Shown: positions 55,072 to 62,877, numbered from the stretch's first letter. The stretch is 64,000 nucleotides of DNA from Caloranaerobacter sp. TR13 (GCF_001316435.1 NZ_JXLL01000002.1:1-64000), one strand, 5' to 3'. Made by a program: numbers and translations. The notes: a model not told the origin generated them from the sequence alone.

Positions 55072-56043
55072 ATGGTTAGGGCTTATATAGGTATTGATGT
55101 AGGTTCAGTAAGTACGAATATTATAGTACTTGATGAAAATAATGAAGTTTTATTTAAGTTATATGAAAGGACAAATGGTCAGCCATTAGAAACTATTAAA
55201 AAAGGGTTAAAAAAATTAAAAGATGAATTAGGAAAAAATATTGTTGTAAGTGGAGTAGGTACTACTGGAAGTGGTAGACAACTTGCAGGAGTTATGATTG
55301 GGGCAGATATTGTTAAAAATGAGATTACAGCTCATGCTGTGGCTACTGTTCATTATGTTCCAAATGTTAGGACAATTTTTGAAATAGGGGGACAAGATTC
55401 AAAAATAATCTTAATAAAGGACCAGATGGTTGTGGACTTTGCAATGAATACTGTATGTGCAGCAGGTACGGGTTCATTTTTAGATCATCAAGCAGAGAGA
55501 TTAGGAATACCTATAGAAGAATTTGGAGAACTTGCTTTGACTTCAAAAAATGATGTAAGAATAGCAGGAAGATGTACTGTATTTGCTGAGTCAGATATGA
55601 TAGCAAAGCAGCAATATGGATTTTCTAAAGCTGATATAATAAAGGGACTATGTAATGCATTAGTGAGAAATTATATAAATAATTTAGGCAGAGGCAAAAA
55701 ACTAGAACCTCCATATGTTTTTCAAGGAGGAGTAGCAGCTAATGTTGGTATAAAAGCTGCTTTTGAAAGAGAAGTAGGACATGAAGTAGTAGTTCCTAAA
55801 TATTATAATGTAATGGGAGCAATAGGTGCAGCACTATTAGCTAAAGAAGCAGTAAAAGAAAAGGGAAAAACCAATTTCAGAGGTTTTGATTCACTTAAAA
55901 CTAATTTTGTTCCTTCAAGCTTTATTTGTACTGGATGTTCAAACACGTGCGAGGTTATCAAGGTTGAAATGGATGGAACACCTATAGCTATGTGGGGAGA
56001 TAGGTGTGGTATGTGGACAGAAAAAGTAAAACAGGCAATATAA
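55072..56043 (+). CDS. BadF/BadG/BcrA-type ATPase, acyl-CoA dehydratase activase
   Basis: This 323-residue ASKHA-fold ATPase of the HgdC/BadF type has GIDVGSVSTNIIVLD, GVGTTGSGRQLAG, EIGGQDSKIILI, NTVCAAGTGSF and GRCTVFAESDM. The last two carry the Cys that bridge a 4Fe-4S cluster between two subunits in HgdC. A C-terminal extension with CTGCSNTCEV and DRCGMW adds four or five Cys not found in plain HgdC. It should couple ATP hydrolysis to electron transfer onto a dehydratase-like partner. RBS GAAGGGGG. It ends the operon. Confidence 0.9.
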   Translation: MVRAYIGIDVGSVSTNIIVLDENNEVLFKLYERTNGQPLETIKKGLKKLKDELGKNIVVSGVGTTGSGRQLAGVMIGADIVKNEITAHAVATVHYVPNVRTIFEIGGQDSKIILIKDQMVVDFAMNTVCAAGTGSFLDHQAERLGIPIEEFGELALTSKNDVRIAGRCTVFAESDMIAKQQYGFSKADIIKGLCNALVRNYINNLGRGKKLEPPYVFQGGVAANVGIKAAFEREVGHEVVVPKYYNVMGAIGAALLAKEAVKEKGKTNFRGFDSLKTNFVPSSFICTGCSNTCEVIKVEMDGTPIAMWGDRCGMWTEKVKQAI

Positions 56044-56046
56044 GTA

Positions 56047-56207
56047 GCGGACAGGTGACAGTTTGCAGTGGACAGTTAACAATAAATAGCTAACAGCTAT
56101 CGGGGCTGTTAGCTATTTTCAATTTCTAATTTTACATTTTCAATTTTAAATTTCTTTATCCAGTATCCAGCACCAAGTACCTAGTACCAAGTACCCAGTA
56201 CCTAGCG
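56047..56207. repeat. Heptamer-phased array with central palindrome (H6)
   Basis: Twenty-three 7-nt units hold one phase. Units of GCGGACA/GTGGACA type come first, then a 14-bp hairpin also built from heptamers, then TTTCAAT-type and finally seven TCCAGTA/CCAAGTA/CCTAGTA-type units. Read on the minus strand, the right half runs GGTACT to AAATTGA toward the hairpin. It fills the gap between two convergent genes. Confidence 0.9.
56083..56119. terminator. Bidirectional hairpin terminator embedded in the heptamer array
   Basis: AAATAGCTAACAGC (56084-56097) pairs with GCTGTTAGCTATTT (56105-56118) around a 7-nt loop, with T/A runs on both sides. It can end the activase operon and the convergent CAP-protein transcript. 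Confidence 0.8.
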
Positions 56208-56221
56208 ACGCAGTCGCTTTT
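56204..56221 (+). terminator. Second small hairpin at the end of the array
   Basis: AGCGAC pairs with GTCGCT around GCA and is followed by TTTTA. It abuts the stop codon of the minus-strand CAP gene. Confidence 0.5.
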
Positions 56222-56960
56222 ACTTAGGCTTACTTATAAACATTTCAGTAATCAAATTTCCATATTTACTACTTTTTTCAATTCCAACACCTATATGTGT
56301 GAAATTAGGATTTAAAATGTTGTCTCTATGACCTTTAGAATTCATAAAAGAATTATGAGCATTCTCTATTGAACGATTTGCTGCAATATTTTCACCTGCT
56401 GCTAAAAATTTAATTCCAAAGCTTTTCATCATATCAAATGGACTACCGTAAGTAGGAGAGTAGTGGCTAAAATAATCGTTTTTCTCCATATCTTGAGATT
56501 TAATTCTAGCTACTCTAGTAAGCTCCTTGTCTACTTGTAAAGGTTTTAGATTTCTTTTAATTCTTTCATTATTTATTAATGTTACCATTCTCTGTTCTTC
56601 ATCTGTAAGTCTATAAACTTCCTTAACTTGCTTTTCTTCATTTTCTACAACAACAGGTTTAGCATTATCTGAAGCTACACAGCCAACCTTATTGTTAGGG
56701 AGCTTCACCACATACCAATTTCCGAATTTACCTATAACATCTACTATATCTCCTTTTTTAAGTTTTGCTACTACTGGGAAATTAGTCCCTTTACCAGATC
56801 TTACATTACAGTCATCAACTGTTATCTTAATATTTTCAATATTTGCAGTATCAAATATTGAAGAAGTTTTACTTTGCATTTGTATAGGTTTCTTACTTGG
56901 AGCAGTGCAGGATACTAAAAAAAGTGTTAAAATTAACAATATAGCAAATGTTTTTTTCAT
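56220..56960 (-). CDS. SCP/CAP-domain lipoprotein with SH3 domain (YkwD-like)
   Basis: This 246-residue secreted lipoprotein has signal peptide and lipobox FLVSC (Cys18). A bacterial SH3 domain spans about 48-105 (ITVDDCNVRSGKGTNFPVVAKLKKGD). A CAP domain spans about 120-246: LINNERIKRNLKPLQVDKELTRVARIKSQDM, FSHYSPTYGSPFDMM, AGENIAANRS and MNSKGHRDNILNPNFTHIGVG. The CAP His/Glu set (HYSP, GENIA, GHR) is intact. Such proteins are common in spore formers; their biochemical role is unclear. Single gene. Confidence 0.9.
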   Translation of the reverse strand: MKKTFAILLILTLFLVSCTAPSKKPIQMQSKTSSIFDTANIENIKITVDDCNVRSGKGTNFPVVAKLKKGDIVDVIGKFGNWYVVKLPNNKVGCVASDNAKPVVVENEEKQVKEVYRLTDEEQRMVTLINNERIKRNLKPLQVDKELTRVARIKSQDMEKNDYFSHYSPTYGSPFDMMKSFGIKFLAAGENIAANRSIENAHNSFMNSKGHRDNILNPNFTHIGVGIEKSSKYGNLITEMFISKPK

Positions 56961-57138
56961 TTTAATACCTCCATATAAAAATAGTTTAAATATATTTTTT
57001 GCAAAAAAAATTAATTTTATTTAATTTTATAGTGTAAAGTTTCTATAATTAATTATTCCAATTCCTTAGAAAAATAAATTAGTTTACCGAATATATATTA
57101 GGGTCACATCTAATTTTGTTCATAAGCGAGGTGACAAA

Positions 57139-57846
57139 ATGCTGTTTAGAAAATCACTAGAAGATAGAGTAGAAAAAGCTAAAAAAGACGCTGAAGAATT
57201 AAATAACTTGATTAAGGAATATAAACCATTTATAGCTAGTACAATTCAAAAAAAGACGGGTAAATTTTTAAAATACGGATATGATGATGAACTAACTATT
57301 GGTATGATGGCATTTAAAGAAGCTATAGAGTCTTATGATAGAAGTAAAGGTAAATTTTTGAGTTTTGCAAAAATGGTGATTAGTCTTAGAATAATAGACT
57401 ATTATAGGAAGAAAGAAAAGGATAAAAAAGTTATATTGTTTAATGAAATTGAAAGTAATGAAGAGAATAGCAATATAAATTATAGTTTAGATAAATCTAT
57501 TACAGTTTTTAGAGATAGAGAAGAAAACGAGATAAGGAAAATTGAGATACAAGAATATAAAAAGGAATTGAATGACTGGGGTATAGATTTTTATGATTTA
57601 GTTAAAGAGTCTCCAAAACAAGATAAGGTCAGAAAATTATATAAAGAGATTGCTAAAAAAATAGTCGAGGATACAACAGTATTACAAAGCTTGTTATCTA
57701 CTAGAAGATTACCAATAAAAGAAATACAGAAAATTATGCCGATACACCGAAAAAAATTAGAAAGAGGTAGAAAGTATATAATAGCAATGGTTATAGTTCT
57801 TATTGGCGATTATCAATATATAAGGGAGTATGTAGACTGGAGGTGA
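57139..57846 (+). CDS. sigI: RNA polymerase sigma factor SigI
   Basis: This 235-residue SigI-type sigma factor has region 2 in FIASTIQKKTGKFLKYGYDDELTIGMMAFKEAIESYDRSKGKFLSFAKMVISLRIIDYYRK, matching the SigI pattern. A C-terminal SigI-specific DNA-binding domain follows (STRRLPIKEIQKIMPIHRKKLERGRKYIIAMVIVL). It starts at ATG after CGAGGTG. rsgI begins 4 nt after the stop, so it is held by its cognate membrane anti-sigma. It responds to heat, envelope or polysaccharide cues in relatives. Confidence 0.94.
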   Translation: MLFRKSLEDRVEKAKKDAEELNNLIKEYKPFIASTIQKKTGKFLKYGYDDELTIGMMAFKEAIESYDRSKGKFLSFAKMVISLRIIDYYRKKEKDKKVILFNEIESNEENSNINYSLDKSITVFRDREENEIRKIEIQEYKKELNDWGIDFYDLVKESPKQDKVRKLYKEIAKKIVEDTTVLQSLLSTRRLPIKEIQKIMPIHRKKLERGRKYIIAMVIVLIGDYQYIREYVDWR

Positions 57847-57850
57847 TAAA

Positions 57851-59113
57851 GTGAAAGGTATAGTTATGGAAATTCAAGAAGATAAGGTTATTGTATTAAC
57901 TAAAGAAGGAAGTTTTTTAGAAGTAAACAGAAATAATAGAACTTTAGATATAGGACAGGAAATAATAATAGATACTAATAAAAAATTAAAAAGACAGATA
58001 ATAAGAAGATTTGTTTCTGTGGCAGCTGCTTTTATTCTATTAATAACAACAGGATATGGAGTTTATGGATATTATACTCCCTACGGATATATAAATGTGG
58101 ACATTAATCCAAGCGTAGAGATAGCTTATAACTTATATAACAGAGTTATAGATTTGAAAGGACTAAATGAAGATGGTAATATACTGATAGCGAAAATAAA
58201 AGATTATAGAAACAAACCAATAGAAAATGTAATTAATGAAGTTATTGATACGGCAGTAGAAGAGGCTTATGTTAAACCTGAAGAGGAAAATGTAATACTT
58301 ATTACTATAACAGAAAAGAAAGATAAAGTTGATGATGAAAAGATATATAAGTCAATAGATAGTCATATTAAGGAAAAGGTTAAAAATACTCAAGTGGTTC
58401 TTATGGAGGGAGATACTAATATATATAAAAAGGCCAATAAAGATAAGGTATCACCAGGGAAATTAATGTTGATTAAAGAAGCGCTTGATTTAAATAAAGA
58501 TATTAAGTTTGAAGAAGTTGCTAAAAAGCCAGTAAAAGAAATAATGAGAATGATTAAAGAGGCTAAAAAGCAAAAGAATAAAGAAGAAATAGAAGAATTA
58601 GAAAGAAAAGTTGGAAAGGAAAAAATAGAAAAATTCAAAAATGAAAAGCAAGAAAGAATGAGATTTAATAAAGACAAATTATATACAGAAATTAGAAAAG
58701 ATAAAAAAGAAAAGGAAAAAGATAAATTGAAAGAAAAAGATAAGCTAGAAGGAAAAGAGATTGAGAAAGCTAGAAAACATGAAATAAAAAAAGATGAAGA
58801 AGAAAAAGAGATTGAAAAAGACAAAATAGAAGAATATATAGAAAAAGATCAAAAAAGATATTCTAAAGAGAAAAATCAAGATAAGCTTGAGAAACCGAAA
58901 GAAGAAAAACAAGAGGATTTAACAGTTAGTGATAATGAGAGAGAGCAAGATAATAAAGACAAAGTCGATAAACTGGAAGAAAGAAATAAATCTAAACGTA
59001 GAGATGAAAATAAATATAAACATGATAAGAAAGAGCAAAATAAGGAGAAAAAAGATAAGGAAGAAGACAAAGATAAAAATGAGGATGAACAGAAGTATAA
59101 AGATGAAGATTAA
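57851..59113 (+). CDS. rsgI: RsgI-type anti-sigma-I factor with a long charged tail
   Basis: This 420-residue protein has an N-terminal RsgI domain (1-50) that binds SigI and one transmembrane helix (about 53-75). The outside domain begins YGYINVDINPSVEIAYN; the Asn86-Pro87 bond is the conserved site reported for RsgI self-cleavage. Residues about 270-420 are nearly all Lys, Glu, Asp and Asn in a repetitive KEKDK style. There is no carbohydrate-binding module such as those of cellulolytic clostridia. Start GTG 57851 follows GGAGGTGA. Confidence 0.92.
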   Translation: MKGIVMEIQEDKVIVLTKEGSFLEVNRNNRTLDIGQEIIIDTNKKLKRQIIRRFVSVAAAFILLITTGYGVYGYYTPYGYINVDINPSVEIAYNLYNRVIDLKGLNEDGNILIAKIKDYRNKPIENVINEVIDTAVEEAYVKPEEENVILITITEKKDKVDDEKIYKSIDSHIKEKVKNTQVVLMEGDTNIYKKANKDKVSPGKLMLIKEALDLNKDIKFEEVAKKPVKEIMRMIKEAKKQKNKEEIEELERKVGKEKIEKFKNEKQERMRFNKDKLYTEIRKDKKEKEKDKLKEKDKLEGKEIEKARKHEIKKDEEEKEIEKDKIEEYIEKDQKRYSKEKNQDKLEKPKEEKQEDLTVSDNEREQDNKDKVDKLEERNKSKRRDENKYKHDKKEQNKEKKDKEEDKDKNEDEQKYKDED

Positions 59114-59154
59114 AACAAATGAGTCAAGGTATTACCTTGACTCATTTGTTTTTA
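59113..59154. terminator. Strong terminator after rsgI
   Basis: A perfect 18-bp stem (59113-59130 with 59134-59151) ends in TTTTT on + and TTTTA on -. It also serves the small minus-strand ORF that follows. Confidence 0.92.
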
Positions 59155-59158
59155 GCAG

Positions 59159-59260
59159 TTAAATTAATTTTGGAAGGATTAAAAATAATGCTATCAATAC
59201 AATTATAACAGTAATTATTGTGTATAGCATTTTTTTTCTAATGAAAAATATTTTGGTCAC
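59159..59260 (-). CDS. Possible 33-residue membrane peptide
   Basis: A short minus-strand frame starts at GTG 59260, preceded by AAGGGGTG. It reads a basic head (TKIFFIRKKM), a single hydrophobic helix (LYTIITVIIVLIALFLILP) and a short tail. It ends at the bidirectional rsgI terminator. The layout (ribosome site, TM segment, terminator) argues for a real gene. I recognise no family. A role in SigI/RsgI or the envelope cannot be shown. Confidence 0.45.
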   Translation of the reverse strand: MTKIFFIRKKMLYTIITVIIVLIALFLILPKLI

Positions 59261-59353
59261 ATAATCACCCCTTAAAATTCCATGTATAAGTTGTGGTAAA
59301 TATTCATATTATAATTTATTTGAAGATAATTAAATATATTACAAATTTTTTAG

Positions 59354-59486
59354 ATACTAGGTGCTAGGTACTGGGTACTGGAATTAGTGAATAGAGAATA
59401 GAGGACAGAGGACAGAGAACAGGGATAAGAAACTTAAAATTGAAAATATAAAATGTTAAATTAAAAATATTAATATAAATATTGAC
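59354..59486. repeat. Heptamer-phased array running into a promoter (H7)
   Basis: Nineteen 7-nt units are in phase. The order is ATACTAG/GTACTGG-type, GAATAGA-type, GGACAGA-type, then AATTGAA-type, the same class order as H4. The final units merge into the -35 box TTGACA of the MFS gene promoter. Confidence 0.9.
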
Positions 59487-59510
59487 ATATTTAAACATAT
59501 AATATAAAAT
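59482..59510 (+). promoter_or_regulatory. SigA-type promoter of the MFS gene
   Basis: A perfect TTGACA (59482-59487), 17 nt, then TAAAAT (59505-59510). The -35 lies in the last heptamer of array H7. The start codon is 64 nt downstream of the -10 box. Confidence 0.7.
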
Positions 59511-59573
59511 ATTTAAAAATTATAAATTAAAATTCAAAACAACAAACAAAGACTTGAAATTTGGGGGGATAAC

Positions 59574-60851
59574 ATGGAAAGAGTAGTAAAAAGTAAATCT
59601 AATATACTTAGAAATAGGAATTTTATGCTGCTTATAATCGGCAAAATAGTTTCTAATGTCGGAAATTCTCTGCATAATGCAGCTGTTGCTTGGTATATTA
59701 TGAGTTTAGTTGGTGAAAAAAGTGCTGGATTTTTTATGGGCATATTTGGAATGTGTTCATTAATACCTTTTATAATTTTTGGACCTATTTCAGGTGTGTT
59801 TGTTGATAAAGTAGATAGGAAAAAAATTATAGTAGGGACAGATTTTATTCGTGGAGGGCTTATTTTATTATTAGCTTTATTATCTTATTTCAATGTGCTA
59901 AATATATGGATTTTATTTGGAATAACAGCAATAAGTGCTTTTTTCGCAACTTTTTTTAATCCAGCAGTAAGTGCAACAATTCCTAATATAGTAGAAGAAA
60001 AAGATTTACACAAGGCTAATTCATTAGATGGTATGAGCTTACAGTTGTCTTGGATTGTAGGTGTAGCCATATCAGGATTTTTATATTATTGGATAGGTAT
60101 CTTTGGAATATTTATTGTAAATGGAATTTCATTTATTATATCTGGAATATCTGAAACATTTATAAATATTCCACCTATTAAAAGAGATATGAATAATATT
60201 AATAAAAATGAATGGAGCTTTTGGAAAGATTTTAAAGAAGGGATAGTATTTTTAAAGGGGCAGAAAGCTATAGTTGTGCTACTAGGATTTGCATTAATAA
60301 TTAATTTTCTATTTAATCCCATTTTTCAGATAGTATTTCCTAAAACAATAAAGTTTACATTAAATCTAACGGCTAAGGAAAATGGCATTTTGAGTTCTGC
60401 ATTCCCAATTGGAGCAATAATAGGGATGTTTATATTATCGATATTGCCATCTAGAGAAAAATATTATATGTTCATGATAAATGGTATTATAGCAGATGGT
60501 TTGATTATGATGCTGTTTGGTATTCCATTGATATTTTTCAAGTTTTCATTCATTTCATCTTTTGGCGTTTATGCAATATTTTTATTTTTAATTTTAATAC
60601 TAGGAATTGTTAATGCTTTGGTTAATGTGCCTATTAATACGACATTTCAAAAAATAGTACCTGATGAATTTAGAGGCAGATTTTTTGGAATATTGAATAC
60701 ATTAAGTCAGGGGATAGTACCATTAGGGTTAGCTGCACTTGGGTATATTTCAGATAAATTAGCTTCTTCAACTATATTTATTATTTCAGGGATTATAGTT
60801 TCATTATTGGGAATATTTATGTTCTTCATACCAGAGCTAAAGGAGTTCTAA
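59574..60851 (+). CDS. MFS exporter (EntS/macrolide-efflux MFS_3 type)
   Basis: This 425-residue protein has about 12 hydrophobic helices. The first helix follows RNRNFMLLIIGKIVSNVGNSLHNAAVAWYI, and loop 2-3 carries the MFS motif FVDKVDRKKIIVGTD. AFFATFFNPAVSATIPNIV and the C-terminal FRGRFFGILNTLSQGIVPLG are typical of MFS_3 exporters. It could export drugs or siderophore-like compounds. AGGGGGG precedes ATG. It is single, with no regulator nearby. Confidence 0.88.
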   Translation: MERVVKSKSNILRNRNFMLLIIGKIVSNVGNSLHNAAVAWYIMSLVGEKSAGFFMGIFGMCSLIPFIIFGPISGVFVDKVDRKKIIVGTDFIRGGLILLLALLSYFNVLNIWILFGITAISAFFATFFNPAVSATIPNIVEEKDLHKANSLDGMSLQLSWIVGVAISGFLYYWIGIFGIFIVNGISFIISGISETFINIPPIKRDMNNINKNEWSFWKDFKEGIVFLKGQKAIVVLLGFALIINFLFNPIFQIVFPKTIKFTLNLTAKENGILSSAFPIGAIIGMFILSILPSREKYYMFMINGIIADGLIMMLFGIPLIFFKFSFISSFGVYAIFLFLILILGIVNALVNVPINTTFQKIVPDEFRGRFFGILNTLSQGIVPLGLAALGYISDKLASSTIFIISGIIVSLLGIFMFFIPELKEF

Positions 60852-60902
60852 GCATAGATAAAATGTGTTTATAAATTATAAAAATGGGTAAAAAAATTAT
60901 AT

Positions 60903-60919
60903 AAAAAGAAGGAATTTGT
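60903..60919 (+). promoter_or_regulatory. 17-bp block upstream of riboswitch 2
   Basis: Identical copy of AAAAAGAAGGAATTTGT at 46271-46287, placed 92 nt before the aptamer (90 nt in the other copy). The sequence between block and aptamer is not conserved, so the block itself looks selected. Confidence 0.5.
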
Positions 60920-60990
60920 AAAAAAACATCGAAACTGATATAAAATAATTATTTGAGTTTTTAGTGGTACAAAAATTGTAAACGATTACA

Positions 60991-61077
60991 CATTGATAAA
61001 GGCAAACCTATCGAAAGGTGGGGACGCAAAGCTATGGACCTAAGGTATTATTTACTATGGTTGCCAGGCTGCCAATT
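60991..61077 (+). promoter_or_regulatory. Cyclic di-GMP-I (GEMM-I) riboswitch 2
   Basis: GATAAAGGCAAACC, the GAAA-capped hairpin (ACCTATC-GAAA-GGTGGG), GACGCAAAGCTATGGACCTAAGG, then CTATGGTTGCCAGGCTGCC closing P1. It is an even closer match to the GEMM-I consensus than copy 1. It lies in the leader of a second HD-GYP gene and is followed within 10 nt by a strong terminator. Confidence 0.96.
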
Positions 61078-61082
61078 TGTAG

Positions 61083-61126
61083 AAAACACCTACTGTTTTT
61101 GTCTTTATCAGTAGGTGTTTTTCATT
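61083..61126 (+). terminator. Expression-platform terminator of riboswitch 2
   Basis: AAAACACCTACTG (61083-61095) pairs with CAGTAGGTGTTTT (61109-61121), a 13-bp stem with T run, between aptamer and ribosome site. The CACCT arm can also pair with AGGTG in the aptamer hairpin, a possible switch. Confidence 0.85.
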
Positions 61127-61152
61127 TACATACACAGGGAGGAGTTGGTCAT

Positions 61153-62877
61153 ATGATAAGGTTAATTAAAGTTGATAGTCAGCTCTTGACAGAAGAATAT
61201 TTGCATGGAGGGATTAGTAGAATTGCTAAATTATTAGATTACGATGTAGCAAAATTAATTGCATTTGATGAAAGTAGTACTTATGCTACATTTGAGAGGG
61301 TTTTTATTAGAAAAGGCATAGATTATAATGTAAGTTATAAAGACTCTAAACGTTTAATAAAGCACTTCTCCAACTGTGTTTTCGCGCTATTAATAAAGAC
61401 TAAACAAATTGTTTTTCTAAGTAAAAATGAAGATGACAAAGCTGATTATTTACCTTTAATTGAAGAAATGGAAAACGAAATTTATATACCGTTATTTTCT
61501 GGAAATAGTAAGTCTAGAGAAGTAACAGGTTGTCTATATTTAGGAAGTACAGATAAAACTAAAGTAGTTGATGGTAGTACATTTTTAGATAAAGATATAT
61601 CTAGAGAATTATCAATTATACAAAATCTATATCAGTTAGAATATATCAAAATATCTAGAAAAAAAAGAATGCTAAATGTAATATATATGATGTCTCAAAT
61701 AATAAGGGAAAGAGAACCTTATATGGTAACTCATCCATATAATGTGGCACAATGGTCACTAGCTATAGGAAAAGAACTAGGATTTAATGAAAAACGATTA
61801 GAAACATTATATCTATCAGCAGTATTACATGATTTAGGTAAAATTTATATAAGTGCAGACATATTAAATAAACCAACAAAATTAACTAATGAGGAATATG
61901 AAAAGGTAAAGAAACATTCCATATATAGCTATAGAATTATAAAAAATATGTTTGATTATACAGAAAGTTTTAATGAAATAGCGATTTTTACAAAGCATCA
62001 TCATGAAAGGTATGACGGTACAGGTTATCCAGATGGATTAAAGGGAGAAGAAATACCTTTGGAAAGCAGGATAATAAGTGTTGCAGATGCAGTAGATGCC
62101 ATGATGTCAAATAGGACATATAAAAAAGCTAAATCGATAAATCTTGTTATAAATGAGCTTATTAAAAATAAAGGTAAGCAATTCGATCCTAATATCACAA
62201 AAATTATGATTGAAATATTGATGAAATCTAAAGCTATAAATGAGCAAATATTATCGGAACCTATTATATGGGGAACATTGTTAATTACAACATCAGAAAA
62301 AGAATACTTTGTTGAAGGTACATTAGTTAGAAATGAAGATAAGTATAAATTCATGACTGAAACATTTGACTTTGATAACGATGTAGAAAAATCAAAGATT
62401 ACAGATATTAGATTGTATTTAGAAAAAAATCAAAATGTAAATGAATATGATGTAAAAATCGAAAAATTTTACAAAAACGAACTTTATATTTCAGAAATTA
62501 AAGCAGAGCTTACTGGAGAATCATTTAGTATGCTATGGGATTTAGAAGGATTGTTAATAGATAATACGAAGAAAATCTACAATATAAATATAACTAGAAT
62601 TGGTGGAAACTTTATGTCATTCTATATTGATGATTCTGAAATAAACAATAATGAAGAAGATAAAATATTAAAAGTAATAATCCGTTTTGAAGATGACTAC
62701 AACATAGTAGTTTCTGGTAAAATAAACAAATCATATTGTGTAGGTGCCAAAAAATACTATGATTTTAGTTTTATAAATATATCAGACTCAGTAAGAGATA
62801 ATATTTTTAGGCAGCTATTTAAAAAACAAATAGAAACTAGAAAATCAATAGTTTACTCATTGGCAAATTCTAATTAA
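61153..62877 (+). CDS. HD-GYP phosphodiesterase with N-terminal sensor and C-terminal PilZ-like region
   Basis: This protein of about 574 residues has an N-terminal GAF-like sensing region (about 1-175), a central HD-GYP domain (about 190-360) and a C-terminal beta-rich region of about 200 residues. The HD-GYP domain shows LHDLGKIYISADIL, HHHERYDGTGYPDGLKGEEIPLESRI (GYP intact) and ADAVDAMMSNRTY. The C-terminal end (NITRIGGNFMSFYIDD...FRQLFKKQIETRKS) resembles a PilZ fold but lacks the RxxxR c-di-GMP motif. ATG 61153 follows GGGAGGAG. A c-di-GMP-I riboswitch lies in its leader. A terminator and an MCP gene follow. Confidence 0.9.
   Translation: MIRLIKVDSQLLTEEYLHGGISRIAKLLDYDVAKLIAFDESSTYATFERVFIRKGIDYNVSYKDSKRLIKHFSNCVFALLIKTKQIVFLSKNEDDKADYLPLIEEMENEIYIPLFSGNSKSREVTGCLYLGSTDKTKVVDGSTFLDKDISRELSIIQNLYQLEYIKISRKKRMLNVIYMMSQIIREREPYMVTHPYNVAQWSLAIGKELGFNEKRLETLYLSAVLHDLGKIYISADILNKPTKLTNEEYEKVKKHSIYSYRIIKNMFDYTESFNEIAIFTKHHHERYDGTGYPDGLKGEEIPLESRIISVADAVDAMMSNRTYKKAKSINLVINELIKNKGKQFDPNITKIMIEILMKSKAINEQILSEPIIWGTLLITTSEKEYFVEGTLVRNEDKYKFMTETFDFDNDVEKSKITDIRLYLEKNQNVNEYDVKIEKFYKNELYISEIKAELTGESFSMLWDLEGLLIDNTKKIYNINITRIGGNFMSFYIDDSEINNNEEDKILKVIIRFEDDYNIVVSGKINKSYCVGAKKYYDFSFINISDSVRDNIFRQLFKKQIETRKSIVYSLANSN

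Noticed and set aside
58929-59162. 77-residue frame inside the rsgI tail
   Set aside because: It is an out-of-frame reading of the Lys/Glu-rich repeat and has no ribosome site.
61018-61152. N-terminal extension of the second HD-GYP protein
   Set aside because: It would translate the c-di-GMP aptamer and terminator; GGGAGGAG precedes ATG 61153.
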